Below, piece after piece: positions 55,057 to 63,851 of a DNA stretch of 64,000 nucleotides. The notes below the pieces were generated by a model. That model ran no database searches and was not told where the DNA came from. It saw nothing but the letters and a program-made list of their open reading frames with translations. The stretch spans positions 372,001 through 436,000 of the forward strand of contig NZ_RKLO01000003.1 in NCBI RefSeq assembly GCF_004011825.1, written 5' to 3'. The stretch is from Rhodococcus xishaensis (GTDB lineage: Bacteria; Actinomycetota; Actinomycetes; Mycobacteriales; Mycobacteriaceae). The position numbers were made by a program, and so were the translations under genes. Positions within the stretch are counted from its first letter, which is position 1, and every line of letters starts with the position of its first letter.

Positions 55057-56316
55057 TCAGCCCCGCTGTGCAAGGAAGGCGACTTCAACCTCTTCTCCGG
55101 CACGAATCTCGGTAACCTCCGGCTCCAAGTGAACCAGACAGTTGGCCTCCGCCAACGTCGCCAGCAGGTGCGACGAGGCGCCAGGCGCTCCACCGAGCGC
55201 CTGCACCAGATATCCGCCCGTCTCTTCGTCCCGCATGAGCTGACCGCGCAGGAATCCCTTCCGGTTCGCGATGGAGGTGATCGGAGCCACCGCGCGGGCG
55301 GTGACGATCCTCCGCATCGGCTGACGACGGCCCAGCGCGATCCGGATGATCGGTCTCACCATGACCTCGAAAACCACGAGCGCGCTCACCGGGTTCGACG
55401 GCAACAGGAAGGTGGGCACCTCGTCGTGGCCGAGCAGACCGAATCCTTGCACCGAACCCGGGTGCATGGCCACACGATCGACCGTGAGGTCGCCGAGGCC
55501 GGACAATGCCTCACGGACCTCGTCGGAGGCTCCTCCGCCGACTGCACCGGCGATCACCACGATCTCCGAGCGGACCAGCTGGCCCTCGACGACCTCCCGT
55601 AGATGCCGGGGATCCATCATCGCGATACCGACCCGGTTGACGTCGGCTCCGGCGTCGCGAGCGGCGGCCGCTAGCGCGTAAGAATTGACGTCGTAGACCT
55701 GGCCCGGTCCCGGTGTGCGGTGGATGTCGACGAGTTCACCCCCGACCGAGATGACCGACAGGCGTGGACGCGGGTGCACGAGCACCTTGTCCCGGCCGAC
55801 CGCCGCCAGCAGTCCCACCTGGGCTGCACCGATGATCGTGCCCGCCCGCACCGCGACGTCGCCGGGCTGTACGTCGTCGCCGGCGCGGCGAACGTAGTCG
55901 CCGGAACGGACCGGCTTGTAGACCTTGATGCGGGCATGCCCGCCGTCGGTGCGGTCCATCGGTAGCACCGCGTCCGCCAGCGTCGGCAGTGGAGCGCCCG
56001 TGTTGACCCGCACGGCCTGACGCGGTTGCAACCGGATCGGCCGCCGCGAGCCCGCCGCCACCTCCCCGACAACGGGGAGGGTGAGTTCGGCGGGCTCACC
56101 ATCGTCTCCACGGATGTCGGTGCCCGCGGAGAGGACGTCGACGCTGCGCACCGCGTAACCGTCGATAGCGGCCTGGTCGAAGCTGGGTAGTGGCCTCTCG
56201 GTCACCACTTCTTCGGCGCACAACAATCCTTGGGCCTCGGAGATCGCAACCCGGACTGGCCGGGGCGCCACCGCGGCAGCTGTCACTCGCGATTGCTGCT
56301 CCTCAACCGAGCGCAT
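55057..56316 (-). CDS. glp: MoeA/gephyrin-type protein, probable Glp divisome partner
   Basis: A 419-residue protein of the MoeA family (molybdenum insertion) with the usual four domains: RPLPSFDQAAIDGYAVRS near 40, QAVRVNTGAPLPTLADAVLPMD near 100, the MogA-like core PRLSVISVGGEL and IVVIAGAVGGGASDEVREAL, PSNPVSALVVFEVMVRP, and a C-terminal beta domain. Being next to rimJ and glpR, it should be the paralogue called Glp in Corynebacterium, which binds FtsZ and GlpR and helps cell division. Canonical MoeA activity cannot be excluded. ATG at 56316 has GAGG six bases upstream. Confidence 0.85.
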   Translation of the reverse strand: MRSVEEQQSRVTAAAVAPRPVRVAISEAQGLLCAEEVVTERPLPSFDQAAIDGYAVRSVDVLSAGTDIRGDDGEPAELTLPVVGEVAAGSRRPIRLQPRQAVRVNTGAPLPTLADAVLPMDRTDGGHARIKVYKPVRSGDYVRRAGDDVQPGDVAVRAGTIIGAAQVGLLAAVGRDKVLVHPRPRLSVISVGGELVDIHRTPGPGQVYDVNSYALAAAARDAGADVNRVGIAMMDPRHLREVVEGQLVRSEIVVIAGAVGGGASDEVREALSGLGDLTVDRVAMHPGSVQGFGLLGHDEVPTFLLPSNPVSALVVFEVMVRPIIRIALGRRQPMRRIVTARAVAPITSIANRKGFLRGQLMRDEETGGYLVQALGGAPGASSHLLATLAEANCLVHLEPEVTEIRAGEEVEVAFLAQRG

Positions 56317-56368
56317 GTGGTACCTCGTCCTCCCCACCCCGTCCACCCGACCCTGTGCTACCGGAATG

Positions 56369-57292
56369 TCACTCGCCAGACGGCTGGTTCAGACGATCGA
56401 TCAGCCACTCGCGCAGAGACGGGCCGTACTCCTCGCTGTCCAACGCAAAGTCAACCGCAGCACGTAGGTAGCCGCCGGGATTTCCCAGATCGTGTCGGGA
56501 TCCGCGGTGCACGACGACGTGAACCGGGTGGCCCTCCTCGATCAGCAGCGCGATGGCGTCGGTGAGCTGCAACTCACCGCCGGCGCCCGGTGCGATCCGG
56601 CGCAGCGCGTCGAAGATGGCTCGATCGAGTAGATACCGGCCTGCCGCCGCATACGTAGACGGCGCGTCCTCCATCGCGGGCTTCTCCACCATGCCCGTGA
56701 CCTTGAGGACGTCCGGGTTGGTCGCGTCCGGCACGGTCTCGACCTCGAAGACGCCGTAGGCGCTGACCTGTTCCTTGGGTACGTCGATCGCGCACAGGAC
56801 CGTGCCACCACGCTTGGCCCGGACCCGACCCATCGTCTCGAGCACGCCACGCGGCATCACCAGGTCGTCCGGCAGCAGGACAGCGATCGCGTCCTCGTCA
56901 TCGTCGAGCACGGACTCGGCACACCCGACGGCATGCCCGAGTCCGAGGGGCTGCTCCTGGACGACGGATTCGACCTCGAGCAATCCCGGAGCCTTCCGCA
57001 CCTTCTCGAGCAAATGGTGTTTCCCACTGGCCTCGAGCTTGCTCTCCAAGACGAGGTCCTCGACGAAGTGCGCGACCACACCGTCCTTGCCAGGCGATGT
57101 CACGATGACGAGACGATTCGCTCCGGAGTCGGCTGCCTCTCCCGCCACCAGTTCGATCCCCGGTGTGTCGACTACCGGGAGCAACTCTTTCGGAACGGTC
57201 TTCGTTGCAGGCAGGAACCGTGTTCCCATTCCCGCAGCGGGAACGACCGCCGTCCGAAAGTACCTGTTGTCATTGGTGACGGCATTTGTCAT
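56369..57292 (-). CDS. galU: UTP-glucose-1-phosphate uridylyltransferase
   Basis: GalU makes UDP-glucose for cell-envelope glycans and trehalose. The 307-residue product has VPAAGMGTRFLPATKTVPKELLPVVD (13-38, nucleotide motif), AEAADSGANRLVIVTSPGK, GHAVGCAESVL, VLLPDDLVM and the sugar-binding VEKPAMEDAPS. Length is normal. It is transcribed toward glp; 52 bases separate the two. The start at 57292 lies 59 bases from the divergent 5-FTHF cyclo-ligase gene. Confidence 0.96.
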   Translation of the reverse strand: MTNAVTNDNRYFRTAVVPAAGMGTRFLPATKTVPKELLPVVDTPGIELVAGEAADSGANRLVIVTSPGKDGVVAHFVEDLVLESKLEASGKHHLLEKVRKAPGLLEVESVVQEQPLGLGHAVGCAESVLDDDEDAIAVLLPDDLVMPRGVLETMGRVRAKRGGTVLCAIDVPKEQVSAYGVFEVETVPDATNPDVLKVTGMVEKPAMEDAPSTYAAAGRYLLDRAIFDALRRIAPGAGGELQLTDAIALLIEEGHPVHVVVHRGSRHDLGNPGGYLRAAVDFALDSEEYGPSLREWLIDRLNQPSGE

Positions 57293-57351
57293 AACTCAAC
57301 ACCCTATCCACCAGGCCCCGGAGCCGGTGGAGCGAACCTAAGGTGACGATC

Positions 57352-57978
57352 ATGATATTGCCCTCCAAGGAGGAATGGCGGACGCACGTGCTCAACGAGC
57401 GTCACGAGCTCGACGGGAGCGTCCGCGCAGCCGAGACCACGGCCCTGGTCTCTTCGATCACATCGGCGGTCGCCGAGCTGGCCGACGTCGGCAGCAACCG
57501 AACCGTGTGCGCGTACGTCCCCGTCGGCTCGGAACCCGGCTCGGTGGAGATGCTCGCTGCGCTCCGCGACGCCGGATGGCGGGTGCTGGTACCCGTCACC
57601 AGAGAACCGGGGCCGCTGGAGTGGGCGGAATTCACCGGCTCACACGATCTGGTCCGGGCACGCTACGGACTGCGTGAGCCGAGCGGACCGGTGTTGCCTT
57701 CGAGCGAGGTCGGAGCCGCGTCGGTGGTGTTCGTTCCCGCTCTGGCTGTCGACGAACACGGGGTCCGGCTCGGCCGCGGTGCCGGCTTCTACGATCGCAC
57801 CCTGGGACTGGCCGCACCGGACGCCGCGCTCGTGGCCGTGGTCCGGGACAGCGAACTGGTCATGTCCTTACCGGCCGACCCGCACGATGTGGCGATGACT
57901 CACGCTCTGACGCCGGAGCGGGGATTGGTACCCCTGCCAGTTGGCAACTCCGGGGAGGCCAGCGCGTCGCCGGAATAG
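57352..57978 (+). CDS. 5-formyltetrahydrofolate cyclo-ligase
   Basis: Converts 5-formyl-THF to 5,10-methenyl-THF with ATP, returning a stable folate to the pool. The 208-residue product has KEEWRTHVLNERHEL at the start, CAYVPVGSEPGSVEML, YGLREPSGP and the ATP site VFVPALAVDEHGVRLGRGAGFYDRTL. ATG at 57352 follows TAAGGT (57339-57344) by seven bases, a leaderless arrangement; a GTG at 57343 would lie inside the -10. It matches Rv0992c next to galU. Confidence 0.93.
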   Translation: MILPSKEEWRTHVLNERHELDGSVRAAETTALVSSITSAVAELADVGSNRTVCAYVPVGSEPGSVEMLAALRDAGWRVLVPVTREPGPLEWAEFTGSHDLVRARYGLREPSGPVLPSSEVGAASVVFVPALAVDEHGVRLGRGAGFYDRTLGLAAPDAALVAVVRDSELVMSLPADPHDVAMTHALTPERGLVPLPVGNSGEASASPE

Positions 57979-58069
57979 CCGACTGACTCGCGCTGTTGGC
58001 ACTGTCGACTGTAGAGTGCCGACACCTGCCGTTCGACTACACAATGAGCTACACCTGCGGAGGACACCT

Positions 58070-58378
58070 GTGCCCACCTACTCCTACGCCTGCACCGAGT
58101 GCGACAACCGGTTCGACATTGTGCAGTCTTTCACTGACGACACGCTGACCGCCTGCCCGGAGTGCTCCGGCAAACTCCGCAAACTGTTCAATTCGGTCGG
58201 CATCGTCTTCAAGGGCAGTGGCTTCTACCGCACCGACAGTCGTGGCGGATCGAGCACCGCAAGCGAGTCGGCCAAGGCGAGCGACTCCACTGCGAGCAAG
58301 GCGAGCGACTCACCTGCGAGCACCTCCACATCGCCCTCCGGCGCGTCGTCCAGCTCACCCACCGCTGCCGCCGGCTAG
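58070..58378 (+). CDS. FmdB-type zinc ribbon protein
   Basis: A 102-residue protein. The N-terminal 45 residues are the FmdB regulatory zinc ribbon: PTYSYACTECDNRFDIVQ with one CxxC and ACPECSGKLRKLF with the second, followed by VGIVFKGSGFYRTD. The last 50 residues are a low-complexity Ser/Ala/Thr tail. The GTG start is supported by GGAGGACAC and by the conserved PTYSY start. The family is annotated as regulatory, with a metal-dependent role unproven; mycobacterial Rv0991c, at the same place, is described as a redox-regulated chaperone-like protein. Confidence 0.88.
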   Translation: MPTYSYACTECDNRFDIVQSFTDDTLTACPECSGKLRKLFNSVGIVFKGSGFYRTDSRGGSSTASESAKASDSTASKASDSPASTSTSPSGASSSSPTAAAG

Positions 58379-58482
58379 ACCCCGCCAGCGCGGTTCTCCA
58401 CAGCCCGCCGTTCGTCCACATGCGGGATCCGAACACCGGTTAGGGCGGGTTCCGGTCCCGCTCCCGGGCCTATGGTTCCGTC

Positions 58483-59175
58483 ATGCCCCGCGATGTGTTC
58501 CGTCGGCGTGACGCCGGATCCCTGGCGCCGACCCTCGGTGGCCGCATTGGAAGATTGGTGCGCCCGGACTGGGCTCGGGCGGACACCGTTCGAAGAGTTG
58601 CCGCCGGACTCCTCGCGTTCCTGGCGCTTGTCATGCTGATACGCGACGGCCGTAGGGAGACCGGAGAACCCGTCGTCGTCGCGGCGCGCGATCTCACGCC
58701 AGGCCACATTCTCGGTGCCGAGGACGTCCGGACCGTCAACCGTGCACTCACCGAGGTTCCCGGCGGCGCAACGCGGAATCAGGAGGAAGCCGTCGGACGC
58801 ACCGTGGCCTCCCCGGTCCGCAGTGGCGAGATCCTCACCGACGTCCGGCTGCTCGGCCCCCGTCTAGCCGAGGCGGCCGTCGGGTCCTCCGACGCCCGTG
58901 TCGTGCCCGTCCGGCTGTCGGACTCCGGTCTCGCCGAGTTGATCCGCGAAGGCGATCGCGTGGACGTCCTAACTGTCGGCAGGGCCCGAGACGTCGACGC
59001 GCAGCCGGCAGGGGCCACCGTTCTAGCCTCCGCTGCGACGGTAGTGCTGGTGGCGCCCGAGCACCCGTCGACGGGCCGTCGGGACCGGGTCGTGATGCTC
59101 GCGCTCCCGGCGCCCGCGGCGAGCGCAGTTGCGGCGGCGTCGTTGACCGACGCGATCACCGTGACACTGCACTAG
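58483..59175 (+). CDS. SAF-domain protein (RcpC/CpaB-like)
   Basis: A 230-residue protein with one TM helix (VRRVAAGLLAFLALVMLIR, about 37-55) and an outside part starting with a SAF domain: PVVVAARDLTPGHILGAEDVRTVNRALTEVP and AVGRTVASPVRSGEILTDVRLLG. The next domain SDARVVPVRLSDSGLAELIREGDRVDVLTVG is the RcpC/CpaB pattern known from Flp pilus assembly. No tad/flp genes lie nearby, so the role is not pilus assembly by context. It may mediate envelope-carbohydrate contacts, but this is not shown. Confidence 0.82.
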   Translation: MPRDVFRRRDAGSLAPTLGGRIGRLVRPDWARADTVRRVAAGLLAFLALVMLIRDGRRETGEPVVVAARDLTPGHILGAEDVRTVNRALTEVPGGATRNQEEAVGRTVASPVRSGEILTDVRLLGPRLAEAAVGSSDARVVPVRLSDSGLAELIREGDRVDVLTVGRARDVDAQPAGATVLASAATVVLVAPEHPSTGRRDRVVMLALPAPAASAVAAASLTDAITVTLH

Positions 59176-59248
59176 TGCCGACATCCGCCACCAGCCCAGC
59201 CGTGTGCGTGAAAACCAATCCGTGCGCGTGAACCAAACGATGCCGAAC

Positions 59249-59464
59249 TCAACCGTGATGCGGTGGCACCTGGCGCCGCAGCCATTCGTCCTGTCCACCA
59301 TCCGACACCGGCACGCCGTCGGGGGAACTCTCATCCGAGGTCTGCTCCGGCAGGATCGCCCCGAAGACGGCATCCAGGCGCGCCCGGTCGATGCGGGGCC
59401 GACCGGACGACGGAGACCGCCGAGCCTCCGTCGTCGCGCCGGGTCCGTTCTCCTCCGGCGGCAT
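59249..59464 (-). CDS. Small conserved-looking protein downstream of moaB2
   Basis: A 71-residue reading frame starting ten bases after the moaB2 stop, with GAGGCGG as ribosome site before ATG 59464. The second half, RIDRARLDAVFGAILPEQTS then DEWLRRQVPPHHG, has the look of a small actinobacterial protein family that ends in W-x-(5-6)-PPHHG; I recall such endings but not a name. The first 25 residues are Pro/Glu/Ser-rich. It has no signal peptide or TM. Probably co-transcribed with pepD and moaB2. Confidence 0.6.
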   Translation of the reverse strand: MPPEENGPGATTEARRSPSSGRPRIDRARLDAVFGAILPEQTSDESSPDGVPVSDGGQDEWLRRQVPPHHG

Positions 59465-59474
59465 GCTTGCCGCC

Positions 59475-59969
59475 TCAGTCCTCGATGCTCGACAGTTGCC
59501 CGATGACGTGGCTCGCCAACGGATTGAGCGTGGCCATCCCGTCTCGCACCGCCGCTCGCGACGACGCGAGGTTCACCACCAGGGTGCTGCCCGAGATCCC
59601 GGCGAGGCCGCGTGAGATGACCGCGTCGACGGCGCCGCTGGCGAGGCCGGACGACCGAAGTGCCTCGCTGATACCAGGCAGTTCCCGATCGAGTACGTCC
59701 GCAGTGGCATCGGGCGTAACGTCGCGCGGTGAGACACCGGTACCGCCGACCGAGATCACCAAATCGACGCCACCGATCACCGCCGTGTTGAGCGCGTTGC
59801 GGATCTCCACCTCGTCAGCGGCCACCGCGACAGTCGCGTCGACCAGGAATCCGGCTTCGGTCAGTAGTTCGGTCACGAGCGGGCCGGTCGAGTCGACGTC
59901 GCCGTGCGCGGTCCGATCGTCGACGATTACCACGAGCGCACGTCCGACCAGCGGTGCTTCGAGTTCCAT
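59475..59969 (-). CDS. moaB2: MoaB/MogA-type molybdenum cofactor protein MoaB2
   Basis: A 164-residue MogA-fold protein that binds molybdopterin and adenylates it, or a paralogue. Motifs: ALVVIVDDRTAHGDVDSTGPLV, DEVEIRNALNTAV, VISVGGTGVSPRDVTPDAT (the conserved GGTG) and ISGSTLVVNLASS near the end. It ends like mycobacterial MoaB2 (ATLNPLASHVIGQLSSIED). ATG at 59969 fits that family and has TACGGT seven bases upstream; a start at 60065 that overlaps the pepD stop (TGATG) would add 32 residues with no known homology. Same position as Rv0984. Confidence 0.92.
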   Translation of the reverse strand: MELEAPLVGRALVVIVDDRTAHGDVDSTGPLVTELLTEAGFLVDATVAVAADEVEIRNALNTAVIGGVDLVISVGGTGVSPRDVTPDATADVLDRELPGISEALRSSGLASGAVDAVISRGLAGISGSTLVVNLASSRAAVRDGMATLNPLASHVIGQLSSIED

Positions 59970-60064
59970 GGCCCCTACCGTAGTGGCCACGTCCGCGGCT
60001 GCACCCGCCACCGTCGGAACCTGCTGAAGAATACTGCGCAACATCATCCGCTGTCCGTCCTTCA

Positions 60065-61492
60065 TCAGCGGCCGCCCTGGGGCTGTGAGGCGAGCTGAAC
60101 GTCGACCGTCTTCATGTCGCCAGACCGATCCTTGTAGGCCACTGTCACCGTGTCACCGGGCGCGTGCGACCGGATAGCCGCGATGAGGGAATCACCGGTC
60201 GTCACGACCCGATCATCGACTTTCGTGACGACGGCTCCCGGCGGAATGCCGGCCTTCTCCGCTGGGCCGCCCGGGGTGACGTCCAGCACGACCGCACCAT
60301 CCGAATCGGTGCCCCTCGCAGACACCTGAACTCCGATGATCGGCTGTGTCGCGGTGCCGGTCTTGGAGAGCTCGTCTGCTATCCGGCGGGCCTGGTCGAC
60401 CGGAATGGCGAAGCCGAGGCCGATCGAACCGCCCTGACCGCCAGCCGTGGCGATCGCGGTGTTGACGCCGATGAGCTGGCCGTCCATGTTGACGAGGGCA
60501 CCACCCGAGTTGCCAGGGTTGATCGCGGCGTCGGTCTGGATCGCGTCGATGACCGTGTTTTGGTTGCCGGCCTCACCACTGGTCGAAACCGGCCGGTCAA
60601 CTGCCGAGATGATGCCCGAGGTGACGGTCCCGGCCAGACCGAGCGGCGAGCCGACGGCGAGCACCTGCTCACCGACCGCGACGCTGTCGGACGACCCCAG
60701 CTCGATGGGAGTCAGGCCGGACTTGCCGTCCGCCTTGATCACCGCGATGTCCGACGTCGGATCTGCTCCCACCAGCGTGGCGGGAGCGGTCGTGCCGTCG
60801 GAGAAGGCGACCACGAGCTGGCTGCCGGGTCCACCGCCGGAGACGACGTGATTGTTGGTCATGATCAGACCGTCGGAGGAGAGGACGACACCCGACCCCT
60901 CACCCTGGCCGCGGCTCCCGGAGACCTGAATCTGGACGACACTCGGGACGACCTTCGCGGCAACCGCCTCGATGGAGTCCGCGGGCGCGGTGGATGCATT
61001 GCTCATGGGGGGCTTGGGGGCCTCCAGTGCGTTCGTCACCGGCGCGGTGCTCACGTTGTTCGACGTAGCCAGCGAACCGACCACTCCGCCGATGCCGCCG
61101 CTCAGCACTGCCAGGGCGATCGCACCGGCGACCAGCGCTGTCCTGCCCACCCGACGCGGTTCGTCGTCGGCGGCCGCACCGGCCGTCGGGAGCACTCCCG
61201 TCGTACCGACACCGGGGAACTGTTCGGTGGGCTGGTGCTCGGACCGGTACCCATGTTGCGGGTAGCCCTGACCCGGCGCACCCGGGTACCCCTGGTTCTG
61301 CGGCTGGTAGGCGCCGCCCGGCTGCCACGGGTTCTGAGGCCCGAACTGGTGCCCCGAGCCCAGATAAGGAGTTCCATGCTGTGGGCTGCCATGCTGTGGG
61401 CTCCCGGGCTGTGGGCTGCCGTGCTGCTGCGAGTTGTCCTGCTGCGGGGCACCCTGGTCGGGGTCACCGTGCGGGTTACGGTCGTCGGTCAT
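60065..61492 (-). CDS. pepD: HtrA-family serine protease PepD
   Basis: A membrane-anchored protease-chaperone for envelope stress, 475 residues. A cytosolic N-terminal tail of about 105 residues is rich in Gln, His, Pro and Gly with QHGSP repeats. A TM helix follows near 118-140 (ALVAGAIALAVLSGGIGGVVG). The trypsin-like domain has triad motifs TNNHVV (His), DIAVIKAD (Asp) and GNSGGALV (Ser), and a C-terminal PDZ domain starts IIGVQVSARG. ATG at 61492 follows GAAGGTGG; an ATG at 61510 lacks a site. It lies downstream of mprAB, with a candidate MprA box upstream, as expected for the MprAB regulon. Confidence 0.93.
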   Translation of the reverse strand: MTDDRNPHGDPDQGAPQQDNSQQHGSPQPGSPQHGSPQHGTPYLGSGHQFGPQNPWQPGGAYQPQNQGYPGAPGQGYPQHGYRSEHQPTEQFPGVGTTGVLPTAGAAADDEPRRVGRTALVAGAIALAVLSGGIGGVVGSLATSNNVSTAPVTNALEAPKPPMSNASTAPADSIEAVAAKVVPSVVQIQVSGSRGQGEGSGVVLSSDGLIMTNNHVVSGGGPGSQLVVAFSDGTTAPATLVGADPTSDIAVIKADGKSGLTPIELGSSDSVAVGEQVLAVGSPLGLAGTVTSGIISAVDRPVSTSGEAGNQNTVIDAIQTDAAINPGNSGGALVNMDGQLIGVNTAIATAGGQGGSIGLGFAIPVDQARRIADELSKTGTATQPIIGVQVSARGTDSDGAVVLDVTPGGPAEKAGIPPGAVVTKVDDRVVTTGDSLIAAIRSHAPGDTVTVAYKDRSGDMKTVDVQLASQPQGGR

Positions 61493-61564
61493 TGCACCAC
61501 CTTCTGTCATGACCGCCTGTGTAGGGCTCTGGTCCGGTCGTCGACTTCAGATTGCCTGTCGCAG

Positions 61565-61581
61565 CTGAGAAGCCCCTGAGA
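61565..61581 (-). promoter_or_regulatory. Candidate MprA box upstream of pepD
   Basis: On the minus strand TCTCAG-GGGCT-TCTCAG, a direct repeat with an 11-base period, ends about 70 bases before the pepD ATG. The same spacing and the same hexamers occur upstream of mprA at 63833-63849. Known MprA boxes are paired CTCAG-type repeats. Confidence 0.65.
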
Positions 61582-61654
61582 CCCTGCTTCCAGTTTCCCG
61601 TGCCCTCGCTTCGGATTCCACCCGCACCGTTCACAGGTGCCCGAAACACCCTGC

Positions 61655-63124
61655 TCAGCGGGCTTGGTCGGTGTCCGGTTCGCCCGGCAGGACGATCCGG
61701 ATGAGTGCACCGCCACGCTCGGACGTCTCGACGGCGATCGTGCCACCGTGCTTGACGACGACCTGCCGGACAATGGCCAGACCCAAACCCGATCCGGGCA
61801 TCGAACGGGACGCGGTGGACCGATAGAAGCGCTCGAAGACGAGTTCACGCTCCTCGGGCGGGATCCCGGGACCGGCATCGTCGACAGTCAGTTCGAGCAG
61901 GCGGTCACCTACCTGCCGCATCCTCACGTCGACCCGCTCGCCCGACGGACTCCACTTCGCGGCGTTGTCGAGGACGTTCAGCACTGCACGGGAGAGTCCG
62001 CCCTGGTCGCCGTAGATGTACCAGGGGGTGGTCACCGCCTCGAAGTCGATCTCGTTTCGGCGCCGCCGCGCCTTCTCGAGTGACCGGTCCACTACGTCGC
62101 TGAGATCGACGAGCTCGAAGACTGTCTCCGGCGCGTCCTCGCGGGCGAGATCAACGAGATCACCAACGAGCGTGGACAACTCCTCGATCTGAGCGATGAC
62201 ATCGGAACGGAGATCTACCATGTCCTGGTCCGGAATGGTCGGCGCCCCAGGACGACTCGAAGCGATCAGCAGTTCCATGTTGGTACGCAGCGACGTGAGC
62301 GGGGTTCGTAACTCGTGCCCGGCATCGGCTACCAACCGACCCTGCCGTGCCCGAGACTCCGCGAGCGCTCGGAGCATCGTATTGAAACTTGTTGTCAGAC
62401 GGGCTAGTTCGTCGTTGCCGGTGACGGGTATGGGCGTGAGGTCGTCGGTACGAGCCACGCGTTCCGTAGCCGCGGTCAGTCGTGCGATCGGTCTCAAACC
62501 GGTACGTCCTACCGTGGTTCCGGCAGCCGCCGCCAGTACGACGCCGCATCCGCCGACGACGAACAGCACCCACGCGAGACGGTCGAGGACGTCCTTGGTG
62601 GGCTGGAGTCGCTGCGCGATCACCAGTGTGCTGCCGTCTCGGGTTCGCTCGGCCAAGACCCGGTTCCCCCCGACGGTCCGCAACGACAGGTCGCGTTGGC
62701 CACCGGCGACCGCGAGCTCAGGTGGACCGATCGGGACGACGGAACCCGGCGGGACGTACTTGTTCAGATCCGAGAAGATAAGCGCAACACTGATATCGCT
62801 CGTGTAGAGCGTCGCACCCGCGATGTACCGTGGGTCGAAGGTGATGAGGTCGTTGTCGACGATCGCCGCGGCCCTCGACTGCAGCTGTTTGTCGACGTCG
62901 GCGTAGAGCGCACGCGATACGACCGCATAAGCGGCGACGGCCATTACTGCGACGGCGATGGCCACAACCGTCGCCGCGAGGAGCGTAACCCTCCACCGCA
63001 GCGACACCGATCGCGTCAACGGCATCGGCGGGCGCATCTCCTGCCGGTTCGGCGGCATCGGGCCGATCGGCTTGCCCCGCCCTTTCGGACGGCCGGCACC
63101 CGCGCTGCCGAATGGGGCGGTCAT
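61655..63124 (-). CDS. mprB: Sensor histidine kinase MprB
   Basis: The kinase of the MprAB envelope-stress system, 489 residues. TM1 near 45-67 (LLAATVVAIAVAVMAVAAYAV), an extracytoplasmic sensor of about 125 residues, TM2 near 180-200 (VLFVVGGCGVVLAAAAG), HAMP, then [20 protein letters not shown] with the phospho-His, NAAKWSPSG (N box), DDAGPGIP and GSGLGLAIV. Length and order match mycobacterial MprB. The start ATG at 63124 overlaps the mprA stop by one base (TGATG). Downstream is pepD, a known member of the regulon in mycobacteria. Confidence 0.94.
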   Translation of the reverse strand: MTAPFGSAGAGRPKGRGKPIGPMPPNRQEMRPPMPLTRSVSLRWRVTLLAATVVAIAVAVMAVAAYAVVSRALYADVDKQLQSRAAAIVDNDLITFDPRYIAGATLYTSDISVALIFSDLNKYVPPGSVVPIGPPELAVAGGQRDLSLRTVGGNRVLAERTRDGSTLVIAQRLQPTKDVLDRLAWVLFVVGGCGVVLAAAAGTTVGRTGLRPIARLTAATERVARTDDLTPIPVTGNDELARLTTSFNTMLRALAESRARQGRLVADAGHELRTPLTSLRTNMELLIASSRPGAPTIPDQDMVDLRSDVIAQIEELSTLVGDLVDLAREDAPETVFELVDLSDVVDRSLEKARRRRNEIDFEAVTTPWYIYGDQGGLSRAVLNVLDNAAKWSPSGERVDVRMRQVGDRLLELTVDDAGPGIPPEERELVFERFYRSTASRSMPGSGLGLAIVRQVVVKHGGTIAVETSERGGALIRIVLPGEPDTDQAR

Positions 63125-63810
63125 CACGGCGGTGTCTCCCGCAGGACGTAGCCGACTCCGCGCACCGTGTGGATCAACCGGGACTCACCATCGGACTCGG
63201 TCTTGCGCCGGAGGTACCCGACGTACACCTCGAGCGCGTTGCCCGACGTCGGGAAGTCGTAGCCCCACACCTCTTCGAGGATCCGGCTGCGCGAGAGCAC
63301 TCGGCGCGGGTTTGCCATCAACATCTCCAGGAGCGCGAACTCGGTGCGGGTGAGGCTGATCGACCGGCCGTCACGAGTCACCTCGCGCGTTACGGGGTCG
63401 AGGGTCAGGTCCTCGAATCGCATCGTCTCCGAGTCATCTCCCACGGTGGGGGCCGCGCGCCGAAGCAGCGCCCGCAACCGGGCCAACAGTTCTTCGAGGG
63501 CGAACGGCTTGGGCAGGTAGTCGTCGGCACCTGCGTCGAGGCCGGCCACCCGTTCGGAGACGGAATCACGGGCCGTGAGAACGAGGATTGGCAAGTCATC
63601 GCCCGTGCTCCGGAGCCGTCGGCACACCTCGAGCCCATCGAGGCGAGGCATCATGACGTCGAGCACGAGAGCGTCGGGGCGTGACCCGGCGACCTTTTCC
63701 AGCGCTTCGACACCGTCGACGGCGAGATCGATCGTGTAGCCGTTGAAGCTCAAGGACCGCCGCAGCGACTCTCGGACCGCCCGGTCGTCGTCGACCACTA
63801 AAACGCGCAT
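63124..63810 (-). CDS. mprA: Response regulator MprA
   Basis: OmpR-type regulator of the envelope stress response, 228 residues, almost collinear from memory with M. tuberculosis MprA. Receiver: [20 protein letters not shown], phospho-Asp in [19 protein letters not shown], and [11 protein letters not shown]-binding domain: [19 protein letters not shown] and the ending [20 protein letters not shown] 63810 is preferred over 63855, since it gives the conserved MRVLVVDDD start; a CAAAAT element six bases upstream suggests a leaderless message. A paired TCTCAG site lies at 63833-63849 just upstream, suggesting autoregulation. Confidence 0.94.
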   Translation of the reverse strand: MRVLVVDDDRAVRESLRRSLSFNGYTIDLAVDGVEALEKVAGSRPDALVLDVMMPRLDGLEVCRRLRSTGDDLPILVLTARDSVSERVAGLDAGADDYLPKPFALEELLARLRALLRRAAPTVGDDSETMRFEDLTLDPVTREVTRDGRSISLTRTEFALLEMLMANPRRVLSRSRILEEVWGYDFPTSGNALEVYVGYLRRKTESDGESRLIHTVRGVGYVLRETPP

Positions 63811-63832
63811 ACCGACATTTTGGCCTGAACTG

Positions 63833-63849
63833 CTGAGATCCCGCTGAGA
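63833..63849 (-). promoter_or_regulatory. Candidate MprA box upstream of mprA
   Basis: On the minus strand TCTCAG-CGGGA-TCTCAG, two hexamers with an 11-base period, about 10 bases upstream of the CAAAAT -10 element of mprA and so over the -35 region. This is the place expected for positive autoregulation. Confidence 0.65.
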
Positions 63850-63851
63850 GG

